Shown: one piece after another, positions 1 to 6,188 of the stretch
How the letters are laid out: each line of letters starts with the position of its first letter
How positions within the stretch are numbered: the first letter of the stretch is position 1
From: CBDULQ01 sp965368115
GTDB taxonomy: Bacteria > Pseudomonadota > Gammaproteobacteria > SZUA-229
Length of the DNA stretch: 7,743 nucleotides
Direction of reading: 5' to 3'
Assembly (NCBI GenBank): GCA_965368115.1
Contig: CBDULQ010000179.1
Location: 1 to 7,743, forward strand
Notes under the pieces: generated by a model
Seen by the model: the letters and a program-made list of their open reading frames with translations, nothing else
What the model was told of the DNA's origin: nothing
Database searches by the model: none
Program-made: the position numbers and the translations under genes

Positions 1-416
1 CCTATCACGGCCCGGGACAGCTGGTGGTTTATCTGCTGCTGGATGTAAAACGCAATCGGCTCGGCGTACGCCAGATGGTGACTGCGCTCGAGCAATCGGT
101 CATCGACCTGCTGCAGGATGAACAGATCCAGGCCAGTGCCCGGTCCGATGCGCCCGGTGTTTATGTCGGCGAGGCCAAGGTGGCGGCACTGGGCCTGCGC
201 GTCAAACGCGGTGCGACCTATCACGGCCTCAGCCTGAACCTGGACATGGACCTGGAGCCGTTTCAACGCATTAACCCCTGTGGTTATCCGGGATTGGAAG
301 TGATCAACCTGCGTGATCTGGGTCTGGGTTATACTATGCAGCAACTCAGCGAGCGTTTGCTGAATAAACTCTGTAAACGCTTCCACATCGACGAAATAAA
401 GACAGACTATGAGTGA
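1..416 (+). CDS. lipB: Octanoyl-[ACP]:protein N-octanoyltransferase LipB, 5' end cut off by the window
   Basis: LipB moves the octanoyl group from octanoyl-ACP to a lysine of lipoyl-domain proteins such as the E2 subunits of pyruvate and 2-oxoglutarate dehydrogenases. It is the first step of endogenous lipoate assembly in the cytosol. The reading frame is open from the window edge (codons from position 3) and opens with the family motif YHGPGQLV, so the true start lies upstream. The GTG at 24 is internal, not a start. The catalytic pair is visible: the lysine of GEAKVAALGL (codon 177-179) and the cysteine of RINPCGYPG (codon 279-281). The RSDAPGVYVG and HGLSLNLDMDL segments also match the family. 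Roughly the last two thirds of the protein are present. The stop codon overlaps the start of lipA by 8 nt, which implies one mRNA and probably translational coupling. Identification is very secure. Confidence 0.97.
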   Translation, partial: YHGPGQLVVYLLLDVKRNRLGVRQMVTALEQSVIDLLQDEQIQASARSDAPGVYVGEAKVAALGLRVKRGATYHGLSLNLDMDLEPFQRINPCGYPGLEVINLRDLGLGYTMQQLSERLLNKLCKRFHIDEIKTDYE

Positions 417-1383
417 ACAAGGTACAGTCGCGGGCGGCAATCCGAATCGGGTCGTCGCCGGCGAAAAAAAGAAAGGCGCGGACAAGGTCGCGCGCATCCC
501 GGTCAAGGTGAGTAAAACCGAAACCCTGTTGCGCAAACCGGAATGGATTCGCGCAAAATCACCGGCCCATCCTGAAGTCAAACGACTCAAGGGCATTTTG
601 CGGGACAACAAGCTGTTTACCGTTTGCGAAGAGGCTTCCTGCCCGAATCTGGGTGAGTGTTTCGGGCACGGTACCGCAACCTTCATGGTCATGGGCGAAA
701 TCTGCACGCGGCGTTGCCCGTTCTGCGATGTCGGTCATGGCCGCCCGTTGCCACTGGATGAAGATGAACCGGAAAACCTGTCATCGACGATTCGTGATAT
801 GGGCCTCAAGTATGTGGTGATTACCTCGGTGGATCGTGATGACCTGCGCGACGGCGGTGCTCGGCATTTTGCTGACTGTATTCGGCTGACGCGGGAAAAG
901 AATCCCGGTATCAAAGTCGAGGTTCTGGTGCCGGATTTCCGCGGCCGCGTCGATACCGCCATCGACATCCTCAAACAGACACCGCCGGATGTATTCAATC
1001 ACAACCTGGAAACCGTGCCGCGCCTGTATCGTGAAGCACGACCAGGTGCCGACTATCAGGGGTCGCTGGATCTGTTGCGTCGGCATGCTGAACTGTGTCC
1101 GGACGTGCCCACCAAATCGGGCATTATGCTGGGTTTGGGTGAAACAAAAGAAGAAGTCGTCGAAGTGCTTGAAGATCTGCGCAAGCATCAGGTTACCATG
1201 TTGACACTGGGGCAGTATCTGCAACCCAGTCGTCATCATTTACCGGTTAAGCGTTATGTGACACCGCAAGAGTTCGAGGAGTTGAAGCTGATTGCGGAAC
1301 GTCTGGGTTTTCAGCAGGTCGCCAGTGGCCCCATGGTTCGATCGTCCTACCATGCAGACCTGCAGGCAGCGGGTGAATTTTAA
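409..1383 (+). CDS. lipA: Lipoyl synthase LipA, radical SAM enzyme
   Basis: LipA inserts two sulfur atoms at C6 and C8 of the protein-bound octanoyl chain made by LipB, giving the lipoyl cofactor. The protein is 324 residues, the usual length. The auxiliary [4Fe-4S] cluster motif is CEEASCPNLGEC (Cys73, Cys78, Cys84). The radical SAM motif CTRRCPFC (Cys99, Cys103, Cys106) binds the cluster that cleaves S-adenosylmethionine. The C-terminal RSSYHA (311-316) supplies the serine that ligates the auxiliary cluster, which is sacrificed as the sulfur donor in known LipA enzymes. Residues 1-50 are a basic leader ending in KVARIPVKV, also typical of pseudomonad LipA, which supports the ATG at 409. No clear Shine-Dalgarno sequence precedes it. 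Translation probably depends on lipB, whose last 8 nt overlap. The stop lies only 22 nt from the convergent kinase gene, with no obvious terminator between them. Confidence 0.98.
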   Translation: MSEQGTVAGGNPNRVVAGEKKKGADKVARIPVKVSKTETLLRKPEWIRAKSPAHPEVKRLKGILRDNKLFTVCEEASCPNLGECFGHGTATFMVMGEICTRRCPFCDVGHGRPLPLDEDEPENLSSTIRDMGLKYVVITSVDRDDLRDGGARHFADCIRLTREKNPGIKVEVLVPDFRGRVDTAIDILKQTPPDVFNHNLETVPRLYREARPGADYQGSLDLLRRHAELCPDVPTKSGIMLGLGETKEEVVEVLEDLRKHQVTMLTLGQYLQPSRHHLPVKRYVTPQEFEELKLIAERLGFQQVASGPMVRSSYHADLQAAGEF

Positions 1384-1405
1384 AAACGTTGCTGCGAAAC
1401 AATAT

Positions 1406-3895
1406 TCAGGCTGAAATCCGGAATTGCCTGAGCCGTTCAACGACTTCGGCAAAATCCTGTTTGAACTGTTTCATGGCGTTGCGCACCTCGGCCTGTTGCC
1501 CTGCACGGGCCCGCGCTTCGAGATCCGCGGCCTGTTTCGACAGGGATTCGGCGCCCACATTCAGGCTCGATGATTTCATCGAATGAAACAGACGTTGTGC
1601 GGTTTTCATGTCATCGGCGGTAAGCGCACTTTCGATGGCTTGCAGATTCTTTTCACCCGTGTCGATATAAGCCGGTATCAATTCATCGAACATATCTTTC
1701 ATTAATTCCGACATCTTACGCAGTTGGTCAGTGTTTATGATCAGTTTGTCTGTCATAGGCTGGTCTTCGCTGGATTGAGTCGTCGAATTACCGTTTGCTC
1801 GCGGTAACGGCAAATGAATTGTGAACCGGCTACCTTTGCCGAGTTCCGAACTGACTTCGATAGTGGCGCCCATCAGGTCGGCTATTTTCCTGCAGATCGC
1901 CAGGCCCAGACCGGTGCCGCCGTATTGACGTGTAATGCCGCTATCGGCCTGGGAAAAGGAATCAAAAAGATGAGGGAGTTGTTCGGAGGCGATGCCGATA
2001 CCCGTATCAATGATTTCGATGCGATACATGGCGTTGGCTTCGTCCGTTTCCTGTTCTTCGACCTGAATGCGGATTTCTCCCTGCTGAGTGAACTTGATGG
2101 CATTGCTGATCAGGTTGGTTAGCAGCTGCCGGATGCGCAACTTGTCGCCGATAACCTGGCAGGCGCCTGTAATTTCGCAGTTGAATTCTACAGTCAGCCC
2201 CTTGCTTCTCGCTTTCGGGTAAACCGATTGCATTAATTCTTCGCAGAGTTCGCGTAAATCGAACTGTTTTATGAGCAGTTGTATCTGGCTCATGTCCATG
2301 CTGGAAAACTCGAGGATGCCTTCGACCTGGGAGACCAGGGCATCGCCGGATTTGAGCATCACATCCACATACTCCCGTTGTTCCTCTGATAACGATGAAT
2401 CGGCGAGCAATTGTGCCATGCCCAATATGCCGTTCATTGGCGTTCGAATTTCATGGCTCACCGCAGCCAGGAACGACGACTTTGCCTGGGAAGCGGCCTC
2501 GGCCTTGAAGCGTGCGTCGTTGAGCTCGCGATCGTGTTGCAGACGCTGTGAGATATCGCGGAATGCCACGACGGCGCCCCGGGTATGTTGTTCCGGCGTG
2601 AGCATGGCAGTAACCACGCACTCGACCGGAAGTGAATCACCCTGTTGTGTTTTGAAATAACGTTCGGTGGTGGTTTTGCTGTTGTTCAACAATACATTGT
2701 CCAGGCAGGCCTCGGCATCTTCTCGTTCACTGTCGTTGGCAAACAGTATCGAATAGGAACTACCCAGTAATTCCGCTTCGCTAAAGCCGGTCATTTCCAG
2801 TGTGGCCTGGTTGGCGTAACGAACCAGTCCTGAGGTATCGAGCACAAAAATACCTTCACCGGTGTTCTGCATGATCTGCTGCATGTCGTTTTTCAGTCGA
2901 TCTATTTCCTTGCTGCGCATGTTGTCCTGGTGTTCGACCTGGCGACGTTTCTGCACATTATTCAACGTGTAATAGGCCAGCAGCAGGGTGATGAGCACGC
3001 CGCTGATCAACAGACTGATCGGCCCGGGAAAGAGATAATGGCGAAAATGATGGGGCGAGTTGAATGTAACCTGCCATTGCCGATTGGCGACTTGCAGTGG
3101 TTTGACGCTCTGTAAAGTGTTCAGGTCGACACCGGAAATATACAGTTGTTGAACCGTTTCTGTCGGTGTGACGTCGTTTACCCGTATCGTCGGACTACCG
3201 CTCTGGATGTCGTGGCTGCCGATACTGAACAGGAAGTTCAGATCGAGCAGAGCCACGACAAAGCCGGTGAAATGTTTGCGTCGGGTTTCGATACTGAGAG
3301 GGGCACGTTTTGTATTGTATGCAGCGAGTACAATCATCAGCGCAGGGGACTGGGTCTCGCTGATCGGGTCCGGGTTTTCGATCAGTATCTGTGGCAAACC
3401 GCTGTCGATGGCGTTGCGGCTCAGGGCGGCGAAGTCACCGAGATCATTCAGGTCGAAACCGTAAGGCCCGTTACGATCGATGCTGGAGTTGACGAAGCGA
3501 ATTGGAAAGAACGACAGCGCCTGTGTATCCGGGGATGGCGTGTGTGGTGCCCAGATCAGTGATTTCACTTCGGAATGGTAACGCAGCATGGCGCTACTGA
3601 AGGCACGAAATTCGATGGCCGAGACATGATCGGATGCGGCGAAGAATGCGCGCAGGCTGTACAGATTCTCGATATTGGAGTTGGTGATCTGCTTGAGTTG
3701 GAAAGCGTACTGGTCATTCTGCCCCTTGAGCCGGTGCTGTTCCATCTGAACATTGGTCCGGTAAGCCAGTATTGCGACCGCGATCGAACTGGTCACCCCG
3801 ATTACCAGGATCAGCACAATGCTGATGCGATCGACCAGGGTGGTGCCCAGGGTGTGTTGTCGGAGCCAGCGCTGGCGGGGTTCAGGGGTGATCAT
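1406..3895 (-). CDS. Membrane sensor histidine kinase: CHASE-PAS-HisKA-HATPase-Hpt, no receiver domain
   Basis: An 829-residue inner-membrane kinase. Domains in order: a short cytoplasmic N-terminus; transmembrane helix about 25-45; a periplasmic CHASE-type sensor about 70-280 (IENLYSLRAFFAAS, later EFRAF and LIWAP); a second transmembrane helix about 289-311; a coiled stretch about 312-342; a PAS domain about 340-455 ending in VVAFRDISQR; HisKA with phospho-acceptor His481 in SHEIRTPMNG; HATPase with the N box (Asn594, Asn598), G1 box DTGIGI (630-635) and G2 box GGTGLGLAI (659-667); and a C-terminal Hpt domain about 720-825 with His771 in FHSMKSSSLNVGA. All catalytic motifs look intact. A Ser/Thr/Gln-rich linker (about 699-715) lies where BarA- or ArcB-type hybrids carry a receiver domain, so any relay to the Hpt histidine must pass through a separate receiver protein. 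No response regulator is in view. The ATG at 3895 is the first start after an in-frame upstream stop, but its ribosome site is weak. The signal sensed is unknown. Confidence 0.93.
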   Translation of the reverse strand: MITPEPRQRWLRQHTLGTTLVDRISIVLILVIGVTSSIAVAILAYRTNVQMEQHRLKGQNDQYAFQLKQITNSNIENLYSLRAFFAASDHVSAIEFRAFSSAMLRYHSEVKSLIWAPHTPSPDTQALSFFPIRFVNSSIDRNGPYGFDLNDLGDFAALSRNAIDSGLPQILIENPDPISETQSPALMIVLAAYNTKRAPLSIETRRKHFTGFVVALLDLNFLFSIGSHDIQSGSPTIRVNDVTPTETVQQLYISGVDLNTLQSVKPLQVANRQWQVTFNSPHHFRHYLFPGPISLLISGVLITLLLAYYTLNNVQKRRQVEHQDNMRSKEIDRLKNDMQQIMQNTGEGIFVLDTSGLVRYANQATLEMTGFSEAELLGSSYSILFANDSEREDAEACLDNVLLNNSKTTTERYFKTQQGDSLPVECVVTAMLTPEQHTRGAVVAFRDISQRLQHDRELNDARFKAEAASQAKSSFLAAVSHEIRTPMNGILGMAQLLADSSLSEEQREYVDVMLKSGDALVSQVEGILEFSSMDMSQIQLLIKQFDLRELCEELMQSVYPKARSKGLTVEFNCEITGACQVIGDKLRIRQLLTNLISNAIKFTQQGEIRIQVEEQETDEANAMYRIEIIDTGIGIASEQLPHLFDSFSQADSGITRQYGGTGLGLAICRKIADLMGATIEVSSELGKGSRFTIHLPLPRANGNSTTQSSEDQPMTDKLIINTDQLRKMSELMKDMFDELIPAYIDTGEKNLQAIESALTADDMKTAQRLFHSMKSSSLNVGAESLSKQAADLEARARAGQQAEVRNAMKQFKQDFAEVVERLRQFRISA

Positions 3896-3927
3896 TGGAA
3901 GAACGGGAACGAATCAGACACCCATCT

Positions 3928-3955
3928 AGCATAGGTCATAGTGCCCCAGCTTCAA
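3928..3955 (-). promoter_or_regulatory. Candidate promoter for the sensor kinase gene
   Basis: Read on the minus strand, TTGAAG (3955-3950) is followed after 16 nt by TATGCT (3933-3928). Each matches the sigma-70 consensus at four of six positions. This would start a transcript about 25 nt before the kinase ATG. It is a match by eye with no experimental support, and other weak boxes exist in the region. Confidence 0.35.
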
Positions 3956-4009
3956 GTCGATGCAGGGAAAATGATGGCTTTTCCTGGCTGCTGTCCGGAA
4001 ACGAGCCGC

Positions 4010-4038
4010 TTCGCCCGACCGGGTGATCCCTGTATAAT
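4010..4038 (+). promoter_or_regulatory. Candidate sigma-70 promoter for the DUF1015 gene
   Basis: A perfect -10 hexamer TATAAT lies at 4033-4038. The hexamer 17 nt upstream, TTCGCC at 4010-4015, is a poor -35 (three of six matches). A start near 4045 would give a leader of about 170 nt before the ATG at 4215. On the opposite strand the same AT-rich box can be read as TATACA with TTGATA at 4057-4052 and a short 15-nt spacer, so the box may also serve the kinase gene. Confidence 0.5.
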
Positions 4039-4059
4039 GGTCAGCCAGAAATATCAAGG

Positions 4060-4097
4060 CAGCCGGTGTATCGAAACCTGTTTACACCCGGCCGCTG
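4060..4097 (+). promoter_or_regulatory. Stem-loop in the DUF1015 leader
   Basis: GGTGTA (4065-4070) pairs perfectly with TACACC (4083-4088) around a 12-nt loop. The stem continues outward, with one bulged C and one 3-nt bulge, to CAG (4060-4062) pairing with CTG (4095-4097). No T-tract follows on either strand, so it does not look like an intrinsic terminator. Two weaker hairpins follow: GCGG/CCGC at 4118-4129 and AGCC/GGCT at 4153-4163. The role is unknown. The leader could be a cis-regulatory RNA, or the stem could be a protein-binding palindrome in DNA. The rest of the 319-nt gap between the kinase and DUF1015 genes holds nothing else I can identify. A 68-codon frame at 3941-4147 looks non-coding. 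Confidence 0.4.
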
Positions 4098-4214
4098 ACA
4101 AAAACAACGATAAATTCGCGGATTGCCGCCTTAATAATAAAGATTAACCAGGAGCCTTCGGCTTTCTGTCTGTGTTGCAGTCCACCTGTTCAATCTCAAC
4201 CAACGGATATTGCT

Positions 4215-5438
4215 ATGCCTCTGATTCGTCCCTTTGCCGCTCTGCGTCCGGTCGCCGAGCACGCCGCCGATGTGGTGGCGCCACCCTACGATGTACTCAA
4301 CAGCGAAGAAGCTCGCCAACGAGCGGCCGGTAAACCCTGGAGTTTTCTGCACATCTCGAAGGCCGAAATCGACCTGCCGGAAGGCACCGACGCCTATGAC
4401 CCTGCGGTGTATGCAAAAGCCGCCGAGAATATGCAGTCGATGATTAGCCAGGGCATTCTGATGCGCGAAGTCGCTCCCTGCTATTACGCTTATCAGCTGG
4501 TGATGGGGGAGCATGTGCAAACCGGACTGGTGGCGGCGGCTTCGGTGAAACATTACGACAGCAACCGGATACGTAAACACGAGTTTACCCGACCCGCCAA
4601 GGAAGATGATCGAGTGCGCCAGATCGAGGCGCTCAATGCGCAGACAGGACCGGTGTTGCTGGCCTACAAGTCACAGGAGGATGTGGACGCCATACTGCAA
4701 CAGGTCACGCGTTCCGTACCGCTGTATGATCTGCAGGCCGACGACGGCATCGGCCATCGACTGTGGCTGATCGACGATCAGGGTACGATCGATCAGCTCA
4801 GTGCCGCTTTCGATGCCATGCCGGCGATCTATATTGCCGACGGTCATCATCGTTCTGCCGCAGCGTCGCGAGTGGCGCACAGCAAAGGTGATGATGAACA
4901 GGATATGAGCCAGTATTTTCTGTCTGTTATTTTTCCGCATAAACAGATGAAAATATTTGACTACAACCGAGTGGTCACGGATCTCAACGGCCTGACGGTC
5001 GAAGCTTTTCTCGATCGTATCGGTCAGCAGTTTAAATGTAAAAAAGAAACCGCGCCGGTCAGGCCCACGCAGCCGGGTGAGTTCGGTATGTATCTGGATA
5101 AAGAATGGTATCGGCTGAACATCGCGCCTGAATTGATTCCGGATGATCCGGTTGCGCGCCTGGACGTCAGTTTGCTGGCTAACAGTCTACTGGAACCGGT
5201 ACTGGGTATCGCCGATCCACGCACCGATGCGCGCATCGATTTCGTTGGTGGTATACGCGGCCTGGAAGGTCTGGAAAAACGCGTCGACAGTGGTGAAATG
5301 AAGATCGCTTTTTCACTGTATCCCACCAGCATGGAAGACCTGATGGCGGTTGCCGATGCCAATGAAGTGATGCCCCCCAAATCCACCTGGTTCGAACCCA
5401 AGCTGGCGGATGGCCTGGTATCACATATGCTGGACTGA
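4215..5438 (+). CDS. DUF1015 family protein with DGHHR motif, function not established here
   Basis: A 407-residue soluble protein with no signal peptide or membrane segment. It matches the DUF1015 family from end to end. The N-terminal MPLIRPFAALRP and APPYDV (22-27) support the ATG at 4215, which has only a weak ACGGA ribosome site. The basic block RKHEFTRPAKEDDR (120-133), the motif IADGHHRSAAA (207-217), IDFVGG (341-346) and the C-terminal MPPKST...PKLADGLVSHML (386-406) are all present, so the protein appears complete. The DGHHR box resembles the phosphate-binding motif of ParB/sulfiredoxin-fold nucleotide-hydrolysing proteins and of the free-serine kinases SerK and SbnI. From this I infer a small-molecule kinase or nucleotide-binding role, which the sequence alone does not prove. 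It stands alone, transcribed divergently from the kinase and ending 5 nt from the convergent alkD-like gene. Confidence 0.9.
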   Translation: MPLIRPFAALRPVAEHAADVVAPPYDVLNSEEARQRAAGKPWSFLHISKAEIDLPEGTDAYDPAVYAKAAENMQSMISQGILMREVAPCYYAYQLVMGEHVQTGLVAAASVKHYDSNRIRKHEFTRPAKEDDRVRQIEALNAQTGPVLLAYKSQEDVDAILQQVTRSVPLYDLQADDGIGHRLWLIDDQGTIDQLSAAFDAMPAIYIADGHHRSAAASRVAHSKGDDEQDMSQYFLSVIFPHKQMKIFDYNRVVTDLNGLTVEAFLDRIGQQFKCKKETAPVRPTQPGEFGMYLDKEWYRLNIAPELIPDDPVARLDVSLLANSLLEPVLGIADPRTDARIDFVGGIRGLEGLEKRVDSGEMKIAFSLYPTSMEDLMAVADANEVMPPKSTWFEPKLADGLVSHMLD

Positions 5439-5443
5439 TTGTT

Positions 5444-6169
5444 TCAAACTGTGCTGTCCAGCCAGTTCCTTCGTTGGGACGGCGGCATTTTCTCGATGGC
5501 GTAGCGTAACATTGTACGAGGCATGCGGGAGGCGTAACGTTGCAGAAAGTTTTCCAGCGTATGCATGTCCTTGCCGCCGAGATCGCGCAACATCCAGCCC
5601 ACCGCCTTGTGAATCAGGTCATGCGGGTCCTCAAGCAGGTGTTTCCCAATTCTAATCGTGTCGTTGAGCTGGCCGTCACGGATGAGTGTCCAGGTGCTGA
5701 TGATGGCCATGCGTCGTTGCCATAGATTGCCCGAGGTCGCCCAGTCGTCCAGTTGTCTGCGCATTTTTTTGGGCGCGTGTAACAGGTAGCCGCCGACGAT
5801 GTCCCGACAGGACGCATCCACCAGATCCCAGTGATTGACGTATTCGGTATGTGCAACATAAAACCGGTAAATCGTTTGCATGTCCGCCGTTCGACGGTGA
5901 GCTTGCGCTTGTTTGAATTGATTGACCAGGATGATCAGGCCGAGCAGTCGAACTTCATGAAGTGGCGATTCGAGCAGGGTGTTGATTTGTGCAAGATCCA
6001 TTGAAAGATATTGCCTGGCCAGTTTGCGGATTTGAGGAACCCGAACGCCGAGAAAGCGGTCGCCTTCAGCATATTCGCCCGGGCTTGCCTTAAAGTAGCT
6101 GGTGGCATGTTCTGCGCGTTGCGGGTCGCCGAGTTTTTTCAGATCGCGTATGGCCTGTGCGGCGGTCAT
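5444..6169 (-). CDS. AlkD-type DNA alkylation repair glycosylase
   Basis: A 241-residue all-helical HEAT-like-repeat protein of the AlkD family. Family members excise positively charged alkylated purines (3-methyladenine, 7-methylguanine) from DNA without flipping the base into a pocket. The residues known to matter in Bacillus cereus AlkD (Trp109, Asp113, Arg148, Trp187) are all found here at a constant offset of five: Trp114 and Asp118 in VNHWDLVD, Arg153 in WQRRMAI, and Trp192 in AVGWMLRD. An active enzyme is therefore likely. I chose the ATG at 6169. The frame is open to 6280, but the extra 37 residues would overlap the end of trhP, look unlike the family and would exceed its normal length of about 237. 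The gene starts 19 nt after trhP stops, so it is probably the second gene of that operon. Its 3' end lies 5 nt from the DUF1015 stop. Confidence 0.93.
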   Translation of the reverse strand: MTAAQAIRDLKKLGDPQRAEHATSYFKASPGEYAEGDRFLGVRVPQIRKLARQYLSMDLAQINTLLESPLHEVRLLGLIILVNQFKQAQAHRRTADMQTIYRFYVAHTEYVNHWDLVDASCRDIVGGYLLHAPKKMRRQLDDWATSGNLWQRRMAIISTWTLIRDGQLNDTIRIGKHLLEDPHDLIHKAVGWMLRDLGGKDMHTLENFLQRYASRMPRTMLRYAIEKMPPSQRRNWLDSTV

Positions 6170-6188
6170 GGCTGGGCGGGCTGGATGT

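Noticed and set aside
24..416. GTG at position 24 as the start of the first gene
   Set aside because: The in-frame sequence before it already encodes the conserved LipB motif YHGPGQL, so the gene begins upstream of the window.
1406..1431. TCAGGC...GCCTGA inverted repeat at the lipA/kinase junction as a bidirectional terminator
   Set aside because: It has a six-base stem with a 14-nt loop, no T-tract on either side, and lies inside the end of the kinase gene. This is too weak to call a terminator.
1406..1756. Separate translation of the Hpt domain from Met714 of the kinase (ATG at 1756)
   Set aside because: The methionine falls neatly at the domain boundary, but the upstream sequence has only a weak GAAGA purine run. 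No independent evidence supports an internal start.
3146..3562. 138-codon and overlapping plus-strand frames opposite the kinase sensor domain
   Set aside because: These are antisense to a clear CHASE-type coding region and resemble no protein family. They are explained as shadow frames.
3941..4147. 68-codon frame in the intergenic region
   Set aside because: It spans the TATAAT box and the leader hairpin, has no ribosome site, and its composition does not resemble a real protein.
4153..4175. AGCC-TTC-GGCT followed by TTTCTGTCTGT as an intrinsic terminator
   Set aside because: The perfect stem is only four base pairs and the following tract is interrupted by C and G. It is mentioned only as part of the leader.
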